The notes under the pieces are model-generated. The model saw only the letters and a program-made list of their open reading frames with translations. It was not told the origin of the DNA and did no database searches. Shown one piece after another: positions 7,440 through 14,169 of a DNA stretch of 64,000 nt; the first letter of the stretch is position 1, and each line of letters starts with the position of its first letter. Origin of the DNA: Frigididesulfovibrio sp031553235 (GTDB taxonomy: Bacteria > Desulfobacterota > Desulfovibrionia > Desulfovibrionales > Desulfovibrionaceae); NCBI GenBank assembly GCA_031553235.1, contig JAVBLS010000041.1, positions 7,332 through 71,331 of the forward strand, in the 5' to 3' direction. A program made the translations under genes and the position numbers.

Positions 7440-8834
7440 ATGTTGCCTCCCTATTCCGTCCTGGTGGTGGACGACGAAGAACCCATCCGCCGGCTGCTGC
7501 AAAAAGAATTGAGCGCGCCCCAGCGGCGCATGGCCACGGCCGCCTCGGCCGCCGAGGCCGTGGCCATGTGCCGCAAGGAAAGTTTTGACGTGATCCTTCT
7601 GGACATCCGCCTGGGTGACGGCAACGGCCTGGAGATGCTGCCGTTGTTCCGTTCGCGCCAGCCCGACGCCGCCGTGATCATGCTCACCGGGCATGCCGAC
7701 GTGGCAGGAGCGGTCGAGGCCATGCGCAACGGGGCCTATGATTTCGTGCCCAAGCCCTTTCGGCTGGATCAGCTGGAAATGCTTGTGGAACGGGCCTTTG
7801 AGCATACCCGCCTGAGCCGCGAAAACCGCAGCCTGCGCCTTTCGGCCGAAGATGCCCGCTCCGATCTGGTCGGCGATTCCCCGGCCGTGCGCCGGCTGCT
7901 CTATCTGCTGGAAAAAGTGGCGCCCACGGATGTGCCGGTGCTGATCACCGGCGAGTCGGGCACGGGCAAAAGCGTTGCCGCCGCCGCCCTGCACCGTATG
8001 AGCCCCCGCGCCTGCCGGCCCTTTGTGGTCAAAAACTGCGCCGGGCTGCAAAAAGAACTGGCCCGTAGCGAACTTTTCGGCCACGTCAAGGGCGCCTTCA
8101 CCAACGCCCTGGAGTCGAGCGAAGGCCTGATGACCATTGCCGGCCGGGGCACCCTGTTCCTGGACGAAGTGGGCGAATTGCCTCTGGAGGTACAGGGCCA
8201 GCTTTTGCGCGTGCTGGAAAGCGGCCGTTACCGCCGTGTGGGCGAAAAGGAAGAGCGTCACGCCGACGTCCGCTTTGTCTTCGCCACCAACCGGGATCTG
8301 CAGGAAGAAGTGCGGCGCGGCACCTTTCACCCGGCCCTGTTCCACCGCATCAACGTTTTTCCCATTGTCATGCCCGCCCTACGGGAACGCCGCGGCGACA
8401 TTCCCCTGCTGGTGACGCACTTTCTTGCCCCGGCGGGCGTGCCCGCGGCCCGCGTGGCTCCGGAAACCATGCGGCTGCTGACGGCCTATGACTGGCCCGG
8501 CAACGTGCGCGAGTTGCGCAACGTCATCGAGCGGGGCGTGATCCTGGCGGAAAACGGCCTACTCAGCGAGCACGCCCTGCCCCTGGAAGCGGCGCGCCGG
8601 CCCGCGTCGGCGCTCAGGCCCGAAACCGGGCAGGTGTGGCGGCCGGAGCCCTCCCCTTCCGCGCCCCCCGCTTCCGAAGCCACACCCCCCTTACGCCTGG
8701 ACGAGATCGAGCGCGCGCACATAGACCGGGTATTGGCCCTGTGCGGCGGCAACAAGCGCCGAACGGCCGATGCCCTGGGCATAGGCCGCAGAACCCTATA
8801 TCGCAAGTTGAGCGAAAACGCGGGCGGGGACTGA
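7440..8834 (+). CDS. Sigma-54-dependent response regulator (NtrC type)
   Basis: A 464-residue activator with three domains. The receiver domain (1-120) has the phospho-acceptor D55 in VILLDIRLGD and K105. The AAA+ domain has Walker A GESGTGKS (171-178), Walker B GTLFLDEVGE and an arginine-finger region. The C-terminal Fis-type helix-turn-helix is GNKRRTADALGIGRRTLYRKL. The loop that contacts sigma-54 reads GAFTNA (218-223) rather than the canonical GAFTGA. The ATG at 7440 follows the kinase stop by four bases. The obvious target in the window is the sigma-54 promoter at 3647, upstream of the first alcohol dehydrogenase. Confidence 0.93.
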   Translation: MLPPYSVLVVDDEEPIRRLLQKELSAPQRRMATAASAAEAVAMCRKESFDVILLDIRLGDGNGLEMLPLFRSRQPDAAVIMLTGHADVAGAVEAMRNGAYDFVPKPFRLDQLEMLVERAFEHTRLSRENRSLRLSAEDARSDLVGDSPAVRRLLYLLEKVAPTDVPVLITGESGTGKSVAAAALHRMSPRACRPFVVKNCAGLQKELARSELFGHVKGAFTNALESSEGLMTIAGRGTLFLDEVGELPLEVQGQLLRVLESGRYRRVGEKEERHADVRFVFATNRDLQEEVRRGTFHPALFHRINVFPIVMPALRERRGDIPLLVTHFLAPAGVPAARVAPETMRLLTAYDWPGNVRELRNVIERGVILAENGLLSEHALPLEAARRPASALRPETGQVWRPEPSPSAPPASEATPPLRLDEIERAHIDRVLALCGGNKRRTADALGIGRRTLYRKLSENAGGD

Positions 8835-8888
8835 CGCCGACAGCAGCGACCGAGGCCGCCGTCCGTGGTGCGCCGGCCGTTCGGACGA

Positions 8889-9242
8889 TTACCCGCTTAA
8901 AGGTTCATAGTGGCGCACGGCAGGTTCGTCGGTGCGCTCGATTTTGAAGACCACCGGACGAATGCCGTCGTTGCAGGTGCATATGGCCACGCCAGGCTTG
9001 CGTATCCAACTGTTGAAATAAAACAGATCGTTGTTGGCGCCCGTGCCGTGGGCCAGGGCAAAGACATACTGGTACATGGCTTTCCAGGCTTCGTCGCACA
9101 TGCCGGCAGGCTTGGTGTAATCGCCGTAAAACACCTCCCCCTCTTTGTGCATGGGGCACAGGCCCACGCCCTCGACCCCGTACTCGGCGGCCAGATCTTC
9201 ATAAAAAAGTGTGCGCAGCACCGTGATTCTGCATCTATTCAT
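8889..9242 (-). CDS. TIGR04076 family protein
   Basis: A 117-residue small cytoplasmic protein of unknown function. The core pattern VGLCPMHKEGEVF, KPAGMCDEAWKAMYQYVFALAHG, KPGVAICTCNDGIRPVVFKIER is typical of TIGR04076 proteins, including their conserved cysteines. The start was set at the ATG at 9242 (MNRCRITVLRT), which has GGGGAG upstream and gives the usual family beginning; an extension of ten residues is possible. It is divergent from the glycine-reductase operon and shares about 150 bp with its leader. No role in glycine metabolism is shown. Confidence 0.75.
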   Translation of the reverse strand: MNRCRITVLRTLFYEDLAAEYGVEGVGLCPMHKEGEVFYGDYTKPAGMCDEAWKAMYQYVFALAHGTGANNDLFYFNSWIRKPGVAICTCNDGIRPVVFKIERTDEPAVRHYEPLSG

Positions 9243-9333
9243 AGGCCACTCCCCTGTTTTCACCTTTCCCACGGGACGTGATGATTTTTTATCTCGCCTT
9301 ATCTATATATCAAGGCAACTACAAATTCCCCCC

Positions 9334-9374
9334 TTGACTTTTTTGTTGACCGCGAGTACTTGTGAATTTAAGTA
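9334..9374 (+). promoter_or_regulatory. Candidate promoter upstream of glycine riboswitch
   Basis: Two overlapping TTGAC boxes (9334-9339 and 9346-9351) lie just before the aptamer; the second is 17 bases from TAAGTA (9369-9374). The -10 matches are weak, so only the general position is suggested. Confidence 0.35.
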
Positions 9375-9391
9375 CAAAAAAAGCGGATGAA

Positions 9392-9478
9392 CGTCGTGCG
9401 AGAGGGTCCTTCTCGCGGGGAAGGAACGCCGAAGGGGCAAGGGGAAACCCGAAACTCTCAGGCCTAAGGAGTACGACG
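9392..9478 (+). promoter_or_regulatory. Glycine riboswitch, single aptamer
   Basis: The leader carries the glycine aptamer signature in order. P1 is CGTCGT (9392-9397) pairing with ACGACG (9473-9478). P2 is GAGAG (9400-9404) pairing with CTCTC (9455-9459). P3 is TCCTTC pairing with GAAGGA. The conserved core CGCCGAAGGGGCAA and the segment AAACTCTCAGGC follow. It sits about 60 bp before the GTG of grdX on the same strand, so it should let glycine control the glycine-reductase operon. Glycine-inducible expression would be logical, but the direction is not readable. A second aptamer was not recognised. Confidence 0.87.
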
Positions 9479-9521
9479 GGACGCGCCTCTGAACCGGGTT
9501 TGGCCGCGACAGAGATCCCTT

Positions 9522-9533
9522 CCTCTTTGGAGG
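9522..9533 (+). promoter_or_regulatory. grdX: Shine-Dalgarno of grdX within small hairpin
   Basis: GGAGG (9529-9533) lies five bases before the GTG start. CCTC (9522-9525) can pair with GAGG (9530-9533) across TTTG, hiding the site. This could be the output part of the riboswitch acting on translation. The stem is only 4 bp, so this is tentative. Confidence 0.45.
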
Positions 9534-9538
9534 TTGCT

Positions 9539-9979
9539 GTGATCGGTCGTGCGATGCTTCTGACGAACAACCCGGCATATTCCTTTCTCCCCTTGCCGGC
9601 GGGTATTCTGCATACGATTCAAGGGTCCGCCCTTGACGTGTGTCTTGGCGCGCGTGATCGCATTCACCTGGGGGCCGCCCTCCACCACCACCCCCTGTAC
9701 GGCAACTTTCAACCCCGTCACCAGCCTTACCGCAGCCTGCTCCTTTCCATTGCGGAAGGTCCTTCCCTCGTCGACGACTTTTCATTGCAGCTCCTTGAAG
9801 AGGCCCTTCGTTTTTTTGCCAAAGATCGGCCTCTTTTGCCTGAGGATATTCCGGTCCGCATGCGTCGGGACTGCGCCCTGCTCGATTTCGAGTTGATGCG
9901 CCGGCCTCTGATCCAGGCGGGCCTGCTCGAAGACGGCGTCGTTGCCCCGGAATACGACGGGGAGTCCGTTTCACTCTGA
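9539..9979 (+). CDS. grdX: GrdX protein
   Basis: A 146-residue protein of unknown biochemical role that is regularly encoded with glycine, sarcosine and betaine reductases. The N-terminus MLLTNNPAYSF, the block HLGAALHHHPLYGNFQPRHQPYRSLLLS and the final LLEEALRFF fit the family. The GTG at 9539 has a perfect GGAGG five bases upstream; ATG at 9554 is the alternative. The frame is open far upstream, but that part is the riboswitch and is not coding. It is the first gene of the grd operon, with 136 bp to grdE. Confidence 0.83.
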   Translation: MIGRAMLLTNNPAYSFLPLPAGILHTIQGSALDVCLGARDRIHLGAALHHHPLYGNFQPRHQPYRSLLLSIAEGPSLVDDFSLQLLEEALRFFAKDRPLLPEDIPVRMRRDCALLDFELMRRPLIQAGLLEDGVVAPEYDGESVSL

Positions 9980-10026
9980 TTCACCCAAGGCCCGCCGGTC
10001 CGGCGGCCTTGCATAAGCCCGAAGTA

Positions 10027-10075
10027 CCGGCCCCGGAGTGAGAGGCCGGGGCGTTCGTTTCTTATGGAAACGAAC
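10027..10075 (+). other. Two hairpins between grdX and grdE
   Basis: CCGGCC pairs with GGCCGG around an AGTGAG-containing loop, immediately followed by a perfect 9-bp stem GTTCGTTTC (10053-10061) with GAAACGAAC (10067-10075). No T-tract follows, so they may stabilise or be processed in the mRNA rather than terminate it. Confidence 0.5.
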
Positions 10076-10115
10076 ACACAAAACCTTTAGCTGCCATTAA
10101 TTTATGGAGGTGGCT

Positions 10116-11402
10116 ATGGATTTGGAACTGCACAAGATTGCCGTCAAGAAAATTGAATTCGGGACGGCCACCGGCATCAAGGCCGGCGAGCTCACCGTCA
10201 ACAAGGACGAGTTGCGCGCCCTGCTGCTCAAGGACGCCCGCCTGGCGAACGTCGACTTCGACATCGCCCACCCGGGCGACTCCGTGCGCATTCTGCCGGT
10301 CAAAGACGCGGTTGAGCCCCGCTGCAAACTCACCCCCGGCAACGAAGTCTTCCCCGGCTTCATCGGCGACGTGGACACCGTGGGCGAAGGCCGGACCCTG
10401 GTGCTCGAAGGCATGGCCGTGCTGACCGCCGGCCGACTGGTGGCCCCGCAGGAAGGCATCGTGGACATGAGCGGCCCCGGGGCCGACTACACCCCCTTCT
10501 CCAAAACCGCCAACCTGGTGGTGCTGCTCACCCCCAGGGACGACGTGAAACTACACCAGGCCGAAGCCGCCTGTCGCATCGCAGGCTTTACGGCCGCCAA
10601 CTACCTGGCCAAGGCCTGCAAGGACCAGAAGGCCGACAAGGTCGAGAAATATTCCTTCCCGCCACTGGCCGAAGCCATGAAGGCCCATCCCGGCCTGCCC
10701 AAAGTGGCCTATGTCTATATGCTTCAGTCCCAGGGCCTGCTGCACGACACCTGGGTGTACGGCATCGACGCCAAGGTCATGCTGCCTACGATGATCAGCC
10801 CCACGGAAATCATGGACGGCGCCATTGTTTCGGGCAACTGCGTCTCGGCCTGCGACAAGAACAACACCTACGTGCACCTGAACAACCCGATCATCAAGGG
10901 TCTGTACGCCCGCCACGGCAAAGAAATCAACTTTGTCGGCGTGGTCATCACCAATGAAAACGTCACCCTGGCCGACAAGAAACGCAGTTCTTCCTATGCG
11001 ATCAAGCTGGCGAAAATGCTCGGCGTGGAAGGCGTGGTCATCTCCGAAGAAGGCTTCGGCAACCCCGATGCCGACCTGGTGCTGAACTGCACCAAGGCGG
11101 AAAAGGCCGGTATCAAGACCGTGCTGGTGACGGACGAATTCGCCGGTGAAACCGGCGCCGGCCAGTCCCTGGCCGACTCCTGCCCCGAAGGCGATGCCGT
11201 GGTTACCGGCGGCAACGCCAACGCCATGATTGTGCTGCCCGCCATGCCCAAGGTCATCGGCCAGACGCCCGACGCAGACGTCATCGCCGGCGGCTTCTTC
11301 GGCTCGGTCCGGCCCGACGGCTCCCTGGAAGTGGAAATTCAGGCCATTCTCGGCGCCACCAACGAACTGGGCTTCAACCGCCTGGGCGCATACACCATCT
11401 AG
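10116..11402 (+). CDS. grdE: Glycine reductase complex, protein B alpha/beta precursor
   Basis: GrdE is the pyruvoyl-bearing part of substrate-specific protein B, which binds glycine as a Schiff base before reductive deamination. The 428-residue proprotein is cleaved so that an internal cysteine becomes the pyruvoyl group. The site is visible in SGNCVSACDKNNTY, and with the ATG at 10116 the cysteine is residue 242, the same number as in the characterised clostridial protein. This supports the start, which also has GGAGG five bases upstream; the in-frame ATG at 10104 overlaps that ribosome site and is rejected. GrdB follows nine bases later. Paralogues for sarcosine (GrdG) and betaine (GrdI) are similar; the glycine riboswitch argues for glycine. 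Confidence 0.93.
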   Translation: MDLELHKIAVKKIEFGTATGIKAGELTVNKDELRALLLKDARLANVDFDIAHPGDSVRILPVKDAVEPRCKLTPGNEVFPGFIGDVDTVGEGRTLVLEGMAVLTAGRLVAPQEGIVDMSGPGADYTPFSKTANLVVLLTPRDDVKLHQAEAACRIAGFTAANYLAKACKDQKADKVEKYSFPPLAEAMKAHPGLPKVAYVYMLQSQGLLHDTWVYGIDAKVMLPTMISPTEIMDGAIVSGNCVSACDKNNTYVHLNNPIIKGLYARHGKEINFVGVVITNENVTLADKKRSSSYAIKLAKMLGVEGVVISEEGFGNPDADLVLNCTKAEKAGIKTVLVTDEFAGETGAGQSLADSCPEGDAVVTGGNANAMIVLPAMPKVIGQTPDADVIAGGFFGSVRPDGSLEVEIQAILGATNELGFNRLGAYTI

Positions 11403-11411
11403 GAGGTTACC

Positions 11412-12725
11412 ATGGCCTTTCGTGTCGTTCATTATATCAACCAGTTCTTCGGCGGCATCGGCGGCGAAGAAAAAGCCGACATCGCCCCTGAAGCCCGCGA
11501 TGGCGTGGTCGGCCCCGGCGCCGCGCTCAAAATGGCCTTCAAGGACGAAGCCGAGATCGTGGCCACGGTGATCTGCGGCGACAACTACTACGCGGCCAAT
11601 GCCGATAAAGTTGCCGAGTTCGTGCTGGACGTGGTAAAAAAATACAAAGCCGACGGCGTGATCACCGGCCCGGCCTTCAACGCCGGCCGTTACGGCATGG
11701 CCGCCGGCGGCGTGGCCGCAGCCGTGGCCAAAACCGGCCTGCCCACCGTTTCGGCCATGTTCCCGGAAAACCCGGGCGTGGAACTCTTCAAGTCCGGCAC
11801 CTACATCATCCCGACCTCGGACAGCGCGGCCGGCATGAAGAACGCCGTGCCGCCCATGGCCGCCCTGTTCCTCAAGCTGCTGAAAAAGACCCCCCTGTGC
11901 ACGGCCGAGGTTGAGGGCTACATTGAGCGCGGCGTGCGCATCAACACGTTCTACGACGAGGTGGGCGCCGAGCGGGCGGTGGCCATGCTGGTGGCCAAGC
12001 TGCAGGGCAAACCCTTCACCACCGAATACAAGATGCCGGTATTCGACCGCGTCGAGCCCCGTCCGGCCGTGCTGGACATCACCAAGGCCAAGATTGCCCT
12101 GGTGACCTCCGGCGGCATCGTGCCCAAGGGCAACCCGGACCATATCGCGGCCTCCAGCGCCAAGAACTACGGCGAATACGACATCGCCGGGATCATGGAC
12201 CTGACCACCGACACCTACCAGACCGCCCACGGCGGCTACGACCAGACTTACGCCAACCAGGACGCCGACCGGGTGCTGCCCGTGGACGTGCTGCGTGACC
12301 TGGAAAAAGAACACAAAATCGGCTCGCTGCACCACCTTTATTACTCCACGGTGGGCAACGGCACGGCCGTGACCAGCGCCAAAAAGTGGGGCACAGAAAT
12401 AGGCGCCAAGCTGCGCGCCGCCGGGGTACAGGCGGTTATCCTCACATCTACCTGAGGAACCTGCACGCGTTGCGGTGCAACGCTCGCAAAGGCTATTGAA
12501 GACGCGGCCGACGTTCCGGTGGTCCACATGGCTTCTATTGTTCCCATTTCCGTCAGCGTGGGTGCCAACCGGATCATCCCCACGGTAGCCATCCCCTATC
12601 CCCTCGGCTCCCCCTCCCTGGCTCCGGCCGAAGAAAAAACCATCCGCCGCAAGCTGGTGGAACGCGCCCTGGCGGCTCTTTCCACCAACGTGTCCGGCCA
12701 GACCGTGTTTGAGGAAACCAAGTAG
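11412..12725 (+). CDS. grdB: Glycine reductase protein B gamma subunit, selenoprotein
   Basis: GrdB carries the selenocysteine that attacks the glycine alpha carbon and passes a carboxymethyl group to GrdA. Reading stops at TGA 12453-12455 (codon 348) unless it is decoded as selenocysteine. The frame then continues 89 residues with GTCTRCGATLAKAIED, matching the known STUGTCTRCGA block of GrdB, and ends at a TAG (12723-12725). The full product is 437 residues, the normal length. A 7-bp hairpin starts 11 bases after the TGA. The ATG at 11412 follows AGGAGGT. The downstream part keeps family sequence to the end (GSPSLAPAEEKTIRRKLVERAL), so this is not a nonsense mutation. Selenocysteine machinery genes are not in the window. 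Confidence 0.93.
12453..12483 (+). promoter_or_regulatory. grdB: UGA codon and bacterial SECIS hairpin of grdB
   Basis: Downstream of the TGA, GCGTTGC (12467-12473) pairs perfectly with GCAACGC (12477-12483) around a GGT loop. The loop lies about 18 bases after the UGA, within the spacing SelB-dependent elements use, and has guanine at its tip. Confidence 0.8.
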
Positions 12726-12758
12726 GGCCACGCCCGCTTGCCGTCTGAAATTGTGACC

Positions 12759-12784
12759 GCCGGCGGCGGTGAACCGCCGCCGGC
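12759..12784 (+). other. GC-rich hairpin between grdB and trxB
   Basis: GCCGGCGGCGGT and ACCGCCGCCGGC form a stem of up to 12 bp with almost no loop, just upstream of the trxB ribosome site. No T-run follows. It could be a processing or stability element. Confidence 0.5.
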
Positions 12785-12799
12785 AAGGAAATCCTTCCT

Positions 12800-13717
12800 A
12801 TGGAAAAGAAAGAACTGGTGATCATCGGTTCCGGCCCGGCGGGCATGAGCGCCGCCGTGTACGGCAAACGCGCCGGCATCGATCTGGTGGTCCTGGAAAA
12901 GGGCCAGCCGGGCGGGCAGATCCTGATCACCAACGAAGTGGAAAACTGGCCCGGCACCATTGAGACCACCGGCCAGGCCCTGGCCGACTCCTTTCGGGCC
13001 CACGCCGAGCACCTGGATACGGAAATCCGCCGTACCACCGTGCAGGGCGTCGTGCCCGGCGCCAAAGCCCACGTGGTCAAAACCGCCGACGGCGACATTG
13101 AGGCCCGGACGGTGATCATCGCCACCGGTGCTTCGTTCCGCCGCCTGGGCTGCCCGGGCGAGGCCGAACTCACCGGCGCAGGCGTGAGCTATTGCGCCGT
13201 GTGCGACGGAGCCTTTTTCACCGACGTGGAAGTGGCGGTCATCGGCGGCGGCAACACCGCCGTTGAAGAGGCCGAATACCTCACCCGCTTTGCCTCCAAG
13301 GTGCACATCGTCCACCGCCGCAACGAGTTCCGCGCGGACAAGCTGGTGGTCGAGCGGGCTCTGGCCAACCCCAAGATCGTGCCGGTCTGGGATTCCGTGG
13401 TGGAAGCGATCAACGGCAAGGATCTAGTGGAAAGCGTCACCCTGAAAAACGTCAAGACCGGCGAAAAGTCCGAACTGGCCGTTGAAGGCGTGTTCATGTT
13501 CGTGGGCACCCTGCCCAACGTGACCTTCCTCGACGGCATTCTGGACCGCGTCGACGGCGGCTGGATCAAGGCGGATTGCAGCATGGCCACCTCCGTGCCC
13601 GGCATCTTCGCCGCCGGCGACGTGCGCGACACGCCGCTGCGCCAGGTGGTTACCGCGGCCTCGGACGGCGCCGTCGCCGCCATGGCCGCCTACCATTATC
13701 TGGTGGCGCATCCTTAG
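12800..13717 (+). CDS. trxB: Thioredoxin reductase of the grd operon
   Basis: A 305-residue NADPH-dependent flavoprotein that recharges the operon thioredoxin, the electron donor for glycine reductase. Motifs are the FAD-binding GSGPAGMSAA (residues 10-19), the redox pair C132-A-V-C135 in YCAVCDGAFF, the NADPH motif VIGGGNTAVEEA and the C-terminal FAD motif GIFAAGDVRD. The start ATG at 12800 gives a standard N-terminus. Trx reductase genes inside grd clusters are well known in clostridia. Its TAG stop is also the first bases of a 117-bp palindromic repeat. Confidence 0.95.
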   Translation: MEKKELVIIGSGPAGMSAAVYGKRAGIDLVVLEKGQPGGQILITNEVENWPGTIETTGQALADSFRAHAEHLDTEIRRTTVQGVVPGAKAHVVKTADGDIEARTVIIATGASFRRLGCPGEAELTGAGVSYCAVCDGAFFTDVEVAVIGGGNTAVEEAEYLTRFASKVHIVHRRNEFRADKLVVERALANPKIVPVWDSVVEAINGKDLVESVTLKNVKTGEKSELAVEGVFMFVGTLPNVTFLDGILDRVDGGWIKADCSMATSVPGIFAAGDVRDTPLRQVVTAASDGAVAAMAAYHYLVAHP

Positions 13718-13831
13718 AGCAAAGTAACTTTGCTCTGACGGCCGCGCAAACGGACGTCCGCTTGCGGGCTCGTTCAAAAGTCCGTCGGCAATATGGTTTC
13801 AGAGGCAATTCCAGAATGAAATTACTCTAGA
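13715..13831 (+). repeat. 117-bp palindromic repeat, divergent copy C
   Basis: It starts TAGAGCAAAGTAACTTTGCTC, a hairpin in itself, and ends AATTACTCTAGA. The ends TAGAG and CTCTAGA and the overall size match the near-identical copies at 51696-51814 and 58834-58952, although the interior differs. It begins on the trxB stop codon and lies inside the grd operon. Confidence 0.55.
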
Positions 13832-14119
13832 GCTTGAAGGGGCTCCGCCCCCCTCAAGCTCCCCCGGCGGGGGACCGTGTCCCCTGCACTCCCCTTTGTC
13901 GGTGAATCCGCGCTACGCGCGAATTCACCGATGAGACGGGGCACAAAAAACGTCGCCCCCTTGGGGGATTTGAGGCCTGGACACAACGCGCGATGCGTGG
14001 AATTTAAACGGAAAACCCGGGAACGCCGGAATGCCTGCGGGGGAAATGATTTCCTCGACGCTTCGACGGCCGCGAGCCCTTGCCTGCAAGGGGCGCGGCA
14101 ATCAAGGGGTCCGGGGAGA
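13832..14119. other. Non-coding part of the trxB-grdC gap
   Basis: No gene is supported. The region has several palindromes: GCTTGAAGGGG with CCCCTCAAGC (about 13831-13859), TCGGTGAAT with ATTCACCGA (about 13899-13933) and G/C-rich tracts. Such degenerate repeats break the operon here over 452 bp in all, so grdC-grdD may depend on read-through or on their own promoter, which I cannot identify. Confidence 0.5.
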
Positions 14120-14154
14120 ATCATTCCCCCCGGCGGGGTCCGGGGCGGAGCCCC
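14120..14154 (+). repeat. 35-bp repeat, copy 1 (inverted partner at 16870)
   Basis: It begins ATCATTCCCCCCGGCGGGG and ends GGGGCGGAGCCCC. Its reverse complement matches 16870-16904 at 34 of 35 positions. It lies directly before the grdC ribosome binding site, so the pair brackets grdC-grdD in inverted orientation. Confidence 0.8.
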
Positions 14155-14169
14155 GGTCAGGAGACCGAC

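Noticed and set aside
9243..9391. Sigma-54 promoter for the grd operon
   Set aside because: No GG-N10-GC pattern with acceptable flanking bases was found.
9362..9538. N-terminal extension of GrdX
   Set aside because: The bases are the glycine aptamer; a ribosome site and GTG at 9539 give the family-length protein.
12453..12455. TGA as true stop or nonsense mutation of grdB
   Set aside because: Family sequence continues in the same frame for 89 residues with the known selenocysteine context and a hairpin at the right distance.
10116..12725. Sarcosine or betaine reductase (grdF/G or grdH/I) instead of glycine
   Set aside because: The families are similar, but the glycine riboswitch and the gene set favour glycine; not absolutely excluded.
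10551..12731. 726-codon minus-strand frame opposite grdE-grdB
   Set aside because: Repetitive Gly/His/Val-rich composition typical of antisense of GC-rich genes; the plus strand has both grd genes.
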